From Acidobacteriota bacterium (GTDB lineage Bacteria > Acidobacteriota > Blastocatellia > Pyrinomonadales > Pyrinomonadaceae): 64,000 nucleotides of DNA. The position numbers were made by a program, and so were the translations under genes. The stretch is from contig JAFAZX010000062.1 of assembly GCA_019239425.1 (NCBI GenBank), positions 1-64,000 of the forward strand, written 5' to 3'. This document shows positions 60,484 to 64,000 of the stretch, in pieces. The notes beneath the pieces are model-generated. The model was not told where the DNA came from, ran no database searches, and worked only from the letters and a program-made list of their open reading frames with translations. Each line of letters opens with the position of its first letter. Position 1 is the first letter of the stretch.

Positions 60484-62196
60484 ATGGCAGCTATCGAACG
60501 CGAAGAGATGGAGCGCGCGGGCGCGCAAGGGTCGGAAGACGCAAAGGCCAAGACGCGCCTCGCGCTGGTGAAGCCGGGCGCGTCCGCCGTCGGGCAGGCC
60601 GGGGAGGCCGAAGACTTCGAGGCGCGTGCGCGGAGCTGGCGCGGCCTCTGGCGCATGCTCCAGATCGTGCGCGTGCTCGGCACGATGTCGCTCTACCTCT
60701 ACCTGAACGACTACGACATCCGCGCGGCCTTCAACGCGCGCGTCGCCGCGAAGCGCCTGGCGGAGGCGAAGGCGCGCGGGCGTTCCGAACACTTCAAGGC
60801 GCGTGTGCGCGACCTCTTCCTGCGTCGCGCGCTCGACAAGCTGGTCAGGGCCGTTCGTTACTTCGTCTACCGCGGCGCCGAGGGGAGTGATTCGAAGGAG
60901 CGGCAGCTCGAACGGCAGGGCGTGTGGCTGAAGGAGAACCTCATCGGCCTCGGCCCCACCTTCATCAAGATCGGGCAGGCGCTCGGCACGCGCGCAGACC
61001 TCCTCCCGCTCGCGTACATCAAGGAGCTGGCGCTCCTGCAAGACCAGGTGCCGCCCTTCCCGAACGAGGAGGCCTTCGCGCGCATCGAGGCTGAGCTGGG
61101 CCGCCCCGTCTCGGAAGCCTTCGCCGAGTTCGACTCGGAGCCCATCGCCTCGGCCTCTCTGGGTCAGGTCTACCGCGCGCTGATGCACACGGGCGAGGAG
61201 GTCGCGGTCAAAGTCCAGCGCCCCCGTTTGCGCGAGACGGTCGGCTTCGACATCGCGGTGCTGGCGCGCATCACGCGGAGGCTCTCGCGCTACCCTTCGT
61301 TCACGGAGAACGCCGACTGGGACGGGATGCTGCGCGAGTTCCGCGAGACCATCTCGGAGGAGATGGACTACGCGCGCGAGGGTAAGAACGCCGAGCGCTT
61401 CCGCCAGAACTTCCGCGAGTGGCGACCCGTCCGGGTGCCGCGCATCCACTGGACGCACACCACCGCGCGCGTCATCACGATGGAGTTCATCCGCGGCACG
61501 AAGGTGATCGACCTGGACGGTTTGAGGGCGCGGCGCATCTCGCCGGTCAAGGTCAACCGCCTGCTGGTGCGCGCTTACCTGAAGCAGCTTTTAGAAGACG
61601 GCTTCTTCCACGCCGACCCGCACCCGGGGAACCTCCTCGTGATGGACACGGGCCACCTCGCCTTCTTCGACTTCGGCATGGTCGGCCGCATCACGCCCGA
61701 GCTGCAGTCGAAGATGATCGACGCCTTCTTCCACGTCGTCGGCCGCGACACCGAGGGCCTGGCGCAAGACCTCATCAACCTCGACTTCCTCAAGCCCGGC
61801 GTCGACCCCGAGCGCATCCGCCCCGTGGTCGAAGGCCTCTTCCGCCACTACCTGAATCTCAAGCTCGGCGACGTGAACTTCAAGGAGCTGACCTACGACC
61901 TGGCGGAGGTGATGTACGAGTACCCGTTCCGCCTGCCCTCGAACTTCACCTACATCATCCGCGCCCTGATGACGCTCGAAGGCATCGGGCTGGTCACAGA
62001 CCCCGGCTTCAGCTTCTTCGAGACGGCCCGCCCCTACGCCAAGGAGTTCATGCTCAAGCGCGAGGGCAAGCAGTTCCGCCGCCTCCTCCTCGACAAGATT
62101 ACGGGCCGCGACGAGGGCCGCATCAACTGGTCGAAGATGTGGAAGCTCGCCAAGCTCGCCGCGAAGACTTACCTGGAGGACGGCAAGAGGAAGTGA
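60484..62196 (+). CDS. ABC1/AarF (UbiB-like) atypical kinase
   Basis: 570 residues. Diagnostic KxGQ motif in FIKIGQALGTRADLLPL. ATP-site and catalytic features: PIASASLGQVYRAL, GEEVAVKVQRPRLRE, ETISEEMDYAREGKNAERFR and DGFFHADPHPGNLLVMDTGH followed by LAFFDFGMVGRI (the HADPHPGN and DFG equivalents). A C-terminal membrane-associated region follows. UbiB-like proteins are needed for ubiquinone or menaquinone synthesis, but this ~570-residue subgroup is broad and no ubi genes are adjacent, so the specific role is uncertain. A long N-terminal extension (~65 residues) is charged. Confidence 0.9.
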   Translation: MAAIEREEMERAGAQGSEDAKAKTRLALVKPGASAVGQAGEAEDFEARARSWRGLWRMLQIVRVLGTMSLYLYLNDYDIRAAFNARVAAKRLAEAKARGRSEHFKARVRDLFLRRALDKLVRAVRYFVYRGAEGSDSKERQLERQGVWLKENLIGLGPTFIKIGQALGTRADLLPLAYIKELALLQDQVPPFPNEEAFARIEAELGRPVSEAFAEFDSEPIASASLGQVYRALMHTGEEVAVKVQRPRLRETVGFDIAVLARITRRLSRYPSFTENADWDGMLREFRETISEEMDYAREGKNAERFRQNFREWRPVRVPRIHWTHTTARVITMEFIRGTKVIDLDGLRARRISPVKVNRLLVRAYLKQLLEDGFFHADPHPGNLLVMDTGHLAFFDFGMVGRITPELQSKMIDAFFHVVGRDTEGLAQDLINLDFLKPGVDPERIRPVVEGLFRHYLNLKLGDVNFKELTYDLAEVMYEYPFRLPSNFTYIIRALMTLEGIGLVTDPGFSFFETARPYAKEFMLKREGKQFRRLLLDKITGRDEGRINWSKMWKLAKLAAKTYLEDGKRK

Positions 62197-62280
62197 TGAG
62201 TGATAAGTGATAAGAGAAGGCGATGCCCGCCCGTAATTTCTTATCACTTATCGCCCGTCGCTTCTTACCCATCACTTCTT
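62192..62280. repeat. GTGATGA/GTGATAA heptad arrays after the UbiB-like gene
   Basis: Left array GTGATGA GTGATAA GTGATAA (62194-62214), complementary run at 62240-62280 with partial pairing. The UbiB-like stop codon lies in the first unit. The right end enters the iron-permease-like gene. Confidence 0.8.
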
Positions 62281-62748
62281 CCTGCTTTTCCCCTTCCTGA
62301 CGCCTATCGCCTCGTGCATCCACTCGTCGCCGAGGTCGGGGGTGCCGGTGTCGTCCTCGCCGCGCATTGCTTTCTTACGCGCCTCGCCAGCCAGCCCCTC
62401 GTAAACGTCGCGTATCCGGTCGAGCTGCTTGTCGTCCAACTCCTCCAAATCCAGCAGCACAAGGTGCGCGCCCTTCGTCACGCGGATCAGCTCGTCGAGC
62501 TTTACCTGCACAGCCTCCGTGTCCCGGTTCTGCGTGCTCTGGATGAGGAAGACCATCAGGAAAGTGATGATGGTCGTACCCGTGTTGATGACGAGCTGCC
62601 ACGTGTCCGAGAATTTGAAGAACGGCCCCGTGACGGCCCAGACGACAATGATGGCGACCGCCAGTACGAAAGTGACGCGGTTTCCCGTAACGCGAGACGT
62701 CCACTTGGTAAAACGGGTGAAGAGAGAAGTCGGTTTTGTCGGTCTCAC
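62272..62748 (-). CDS. Low-affinity iron permease-like membrane protein
   Basis: 158 residues from GTG 62748, with GGAGG 7 nt upstream. Two membrane helices are clear (VTFVLAVAIIVVWAVTGPFF, NTGTTIITFLMVFLIQSTQN), the family signature being VFLIQSTQNRDTEAVQVKLD followed by DELIRVTKGAHLVLLDLEEL. The tail is cytosolic and charged (RKKAMRGEDDTGTPDLGDEW). Such proteins are called low-affinity iron permease (DUF-type) by family; transport activity is not shown. It is convergent with the UbiB-like gene and upstream-divergent from corA. Confidence 0.83.
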   Translation of the reverse strand: MRPTKPTSLFTRFTKWTSRVTGNRVTFVLAVAIIVVWAVTGPFFKFSDTWQLVINTGTTIITFLMVFLIQSTQNRDTEAVQVKLDELIRVTKGAHLVLLDLEELDDKQLDRIRDVYEGLAGEARKKAMRGEDDTGTPDLGDEWMHEAIGVRKGKSRKK

Positions 62749-62884
62749 GAGGTTGCCTCCTAAGCGGTTGGAAGTCGGAGGGGTCGCCGCGGCCGTGGGC
62801 GTCGGCCGCGTTTTCCCCTGACATGAAAAGCTTCGGTTGAGTATACTCGAAGAAGTGAAACGATAGAGGAGGGAAGTTGGGGCG

Positions 62885-63856
62885 GTGATTACGACGACGT
62901 GTCTCGACAGCGCGGCGAAGAAGTTCACGACGGACTTCCCGGCCGAGGAGTTGAGCGAATACTGCGGGAGCGAGCGCAACGTCGTGTGGGCCGACGTGTC
63001 CGACCCGACGAGCAAGGACTTCGACGAGCTGGCCGAGGAGTTCGGCTTCCACCCGCTCTCCATCGAGGACTGCCGCAACGCGCACCAGCGGCCGAAGGTC
63101 GAGGAGTACCCGGGCTACTACTTCATCGTGCTCTACGAGGCCGAGCTGGTCGGCCCCGGGGACGACCTCGAGCTGCGCGAGCTGAACATCTTCCTCGGGA
63201 AGAACTACCTCGTCACCGTCCACAGCCGCCCCATCCGCGCCATCGAGACGGCGCGCCGCCTCTGGGGCGAGTGGACGGACAGGTCGGAGCAGGGCGCGGG
63301 TCTTTTGGCCTACCTCCTGACCGACGCCATCGTGGACGACTACATGCCGCTCCTCGACGTGCTCTCCGACCGCATGGACGACCTCGAAGACAAAATCTTC
63401 GGCGACTTCCAGCCCGAGTCGATTCAGGAAATCTTCCGCATCAAGAAGCAGCTCCTCTTCCTGCGCCGCACCGTCGCCCCCCTGCGCGACGTCTTCAACA
63501 CGATGCTCCGGCGCGAGCAGCCCATCTTCCCGCGCGAGACGCAGGTCTACTTCCAGGACGTGTTCGACCACATCATCCGCGTCGCCGACACCATCGACAC
63601 CCTGCGCGACATGCTCGGCTCGACGATGGACGCCTACCTCTCGATTCAGGGGAACCGGATGAACATGATCATGAAGCGGCTCACGTCGGTCGCCACCGTG
63701 CTCATGTCGGTGACGCTCGTCGCGGGCATCTACGGGATGAACTTCGAGTACATGCCCGAGCTGCACTGGCGCTTCGGCTACGTCTTCGCGCTGGCGGCGA
63801 TGCTCCTGATCGGGCTGGTGCTCTACTTCTATCTGCGGAAGGTGAAGTGGCTGTGA
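62885..63856 (+). CDS. corA: CorA-type magnesium/cobalt transporter
   Basis: 323 residues from GTG 62885 behind GAGGAGGGAAGTTGGGG. The cytosolic funnel domain covers residues 1-255 (DPTSKDFDELAEEFGFHPLS, IEDCRNAHQRPKVEEYPGYY), a long stalk helix leads to the membrane, and the GMN signature is in GIYGMNFEYMPELHWRFGYV, followed by the second helix and KKVKW-like basic end (YLRKVKWL). It forms a pentameric Mg2+ channel. The next open frame overlaps its stop codon by 2 bp (GTG at 63853). Confidence 0.95.
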   Translation: MITTTCLDSAAKKFTTDFPAEELSEYCGSERNVVWADVSDPTSKDFDELAEEFGFHPLSIEDCRNAHQRPKVEEYPGYYFIVLYEAELVGPGDDLELRELNIFLGKNYLVTVHSRPIRAIETARRLWGEWTDRSEQGAGLLAYLLTDAIVDDYMPLLDVLSDRMDDLEDKIFGDFQPESIQEIFRIKKQLLFLRRTVAPLRDVFNTMLRREQPIFPRETQVYFQDVFDHIIRVADTIDTLRDMLGSTMDAYLSIQGNRMNMIMKRLTSVATVLMSVTLVAGIYGMNFEYMPELHWRFGYVFALAAMLLIGLVLYFYLRKVKWL

Positions 63857-64000
63857 GCAGGAAGAAGAAGCGGAAGGGCTGGAAGACGGGGCGGCTCCAC
63901 TGGCCGGGGAGCTCTCACCGCGGGCACGACCACGGCGAAGAGGCCGCGCGCCTCACCCCGCTCGAAGAGACCGAGGCGTTCAAGGACTCGCCGCAGAGCG
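63853..64000 (+). CDS. Partial hypothetical protein cut by the window edge
   Basis: GTG 63853 overlaps the corA stop (GTGA). The 49 residues seen start with a very basic stretch (SRKKKRKGWKTGRLHWPGSS) and then HRGHDHGEEAARLTPLEETE. It is probably co-transcribed with corA. The rest lies beyond the window and no family is recognised. Confidence 0.5.
   Translation, partial: MSRKKKRKGWKTGRLHWPGSSHRGHDHGEEAARLTPLEETEAFKDSPQS

Overview
The window is high-GC bacterial chromosome with dense, mostly housekeeping genes, many TPR, secreted-peptidase and DUF proteins, and intergenic spaces full of palindromic repeats. The mix (DUF4097-like surface proteins behind an ECF sigma/anti-sigma pair, DUF1844, PagL-like protein, IF-1, a Gly-rich RRM protein, HisS, AspS, GluQ, MazG, CorA) fits an Acidobacteriota-type Gram-negative, possibly Blastocatellia. 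That placement is inference; no rRNA, tRNA or CRISPR array was found.

Layout. 0-4.3 kb: ECF sigma factor, zinc-finger anti-sigma factor, two DUF4097-like proteins, dCTP deaminase. 4.3-13.1 kb: a tight four-gene accessory operon of caspase-like (CHAT/C25-like) protein, a 1342-residue membrane protein with vWA-like, Ig-like, PEGA-like and TPR parts, a second CHAT-like protein and a MoxR-type AAA ATPase. I read it as a MoxR-vWA-peptidase conflict or stress system. 13.2-23 kb: uracil-DNA glycosylase, a low-GC one-gene cassette bounded by 30-bp inverted repeats, S41 peptidase, phosphoesterase, IF-1, DEAD-box helicase, RRM protein, and a small ECF sigma operon. 23-29.3 kb: KptA, an isoprenylcysteine methyltransferase-like protein, and a fractured dnaE. 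The polymerase gene is split into two cistrons that carry the halves of a split intein, with a free-standing LAGLIDADG homing endonuclease gene between them and overlapping start/stop codons.

29.5-44.3 kb: RecN, a low-GC NACHT NTPase, APC permease, a TPR metallopeptidase, gamma carbonic anhydrase, PagL-like protein, HisS, AspS, DinB-like and JAMM proteins. 44.7-50.6 kb: DUF885-PrcB_C fusion, M48 peptidase, HAF-repeat protein. 50.7-55.1 kb: a methionine-branch operon (two Cys/Met-metabolism PLP enzymes around an ACT-less aspartokinase-homoserine dehydrogenase fusion) behind a SAM-II-like riboswitch and terminator. 55-64 kb: zinc-ribbon protein, MazG, GluQ, DUF1844, MBL hydrolase, RibF, UbiB-like kinase, iron-permease-like protein, CorA, and a cut gene at the edge.

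The intergenic DNA is unusual. At least twelve spacers carry arrays with a 7-bp period (one about 8 bp), many with the reverse-complement array on the other side. The word differs from spacer to spacer but the period and palindromic layout are kept. There are also four copies of a ~70-bp palindrome and two copies of a ~210-bp MITE-like element whose terminal arms co-vary between copies.
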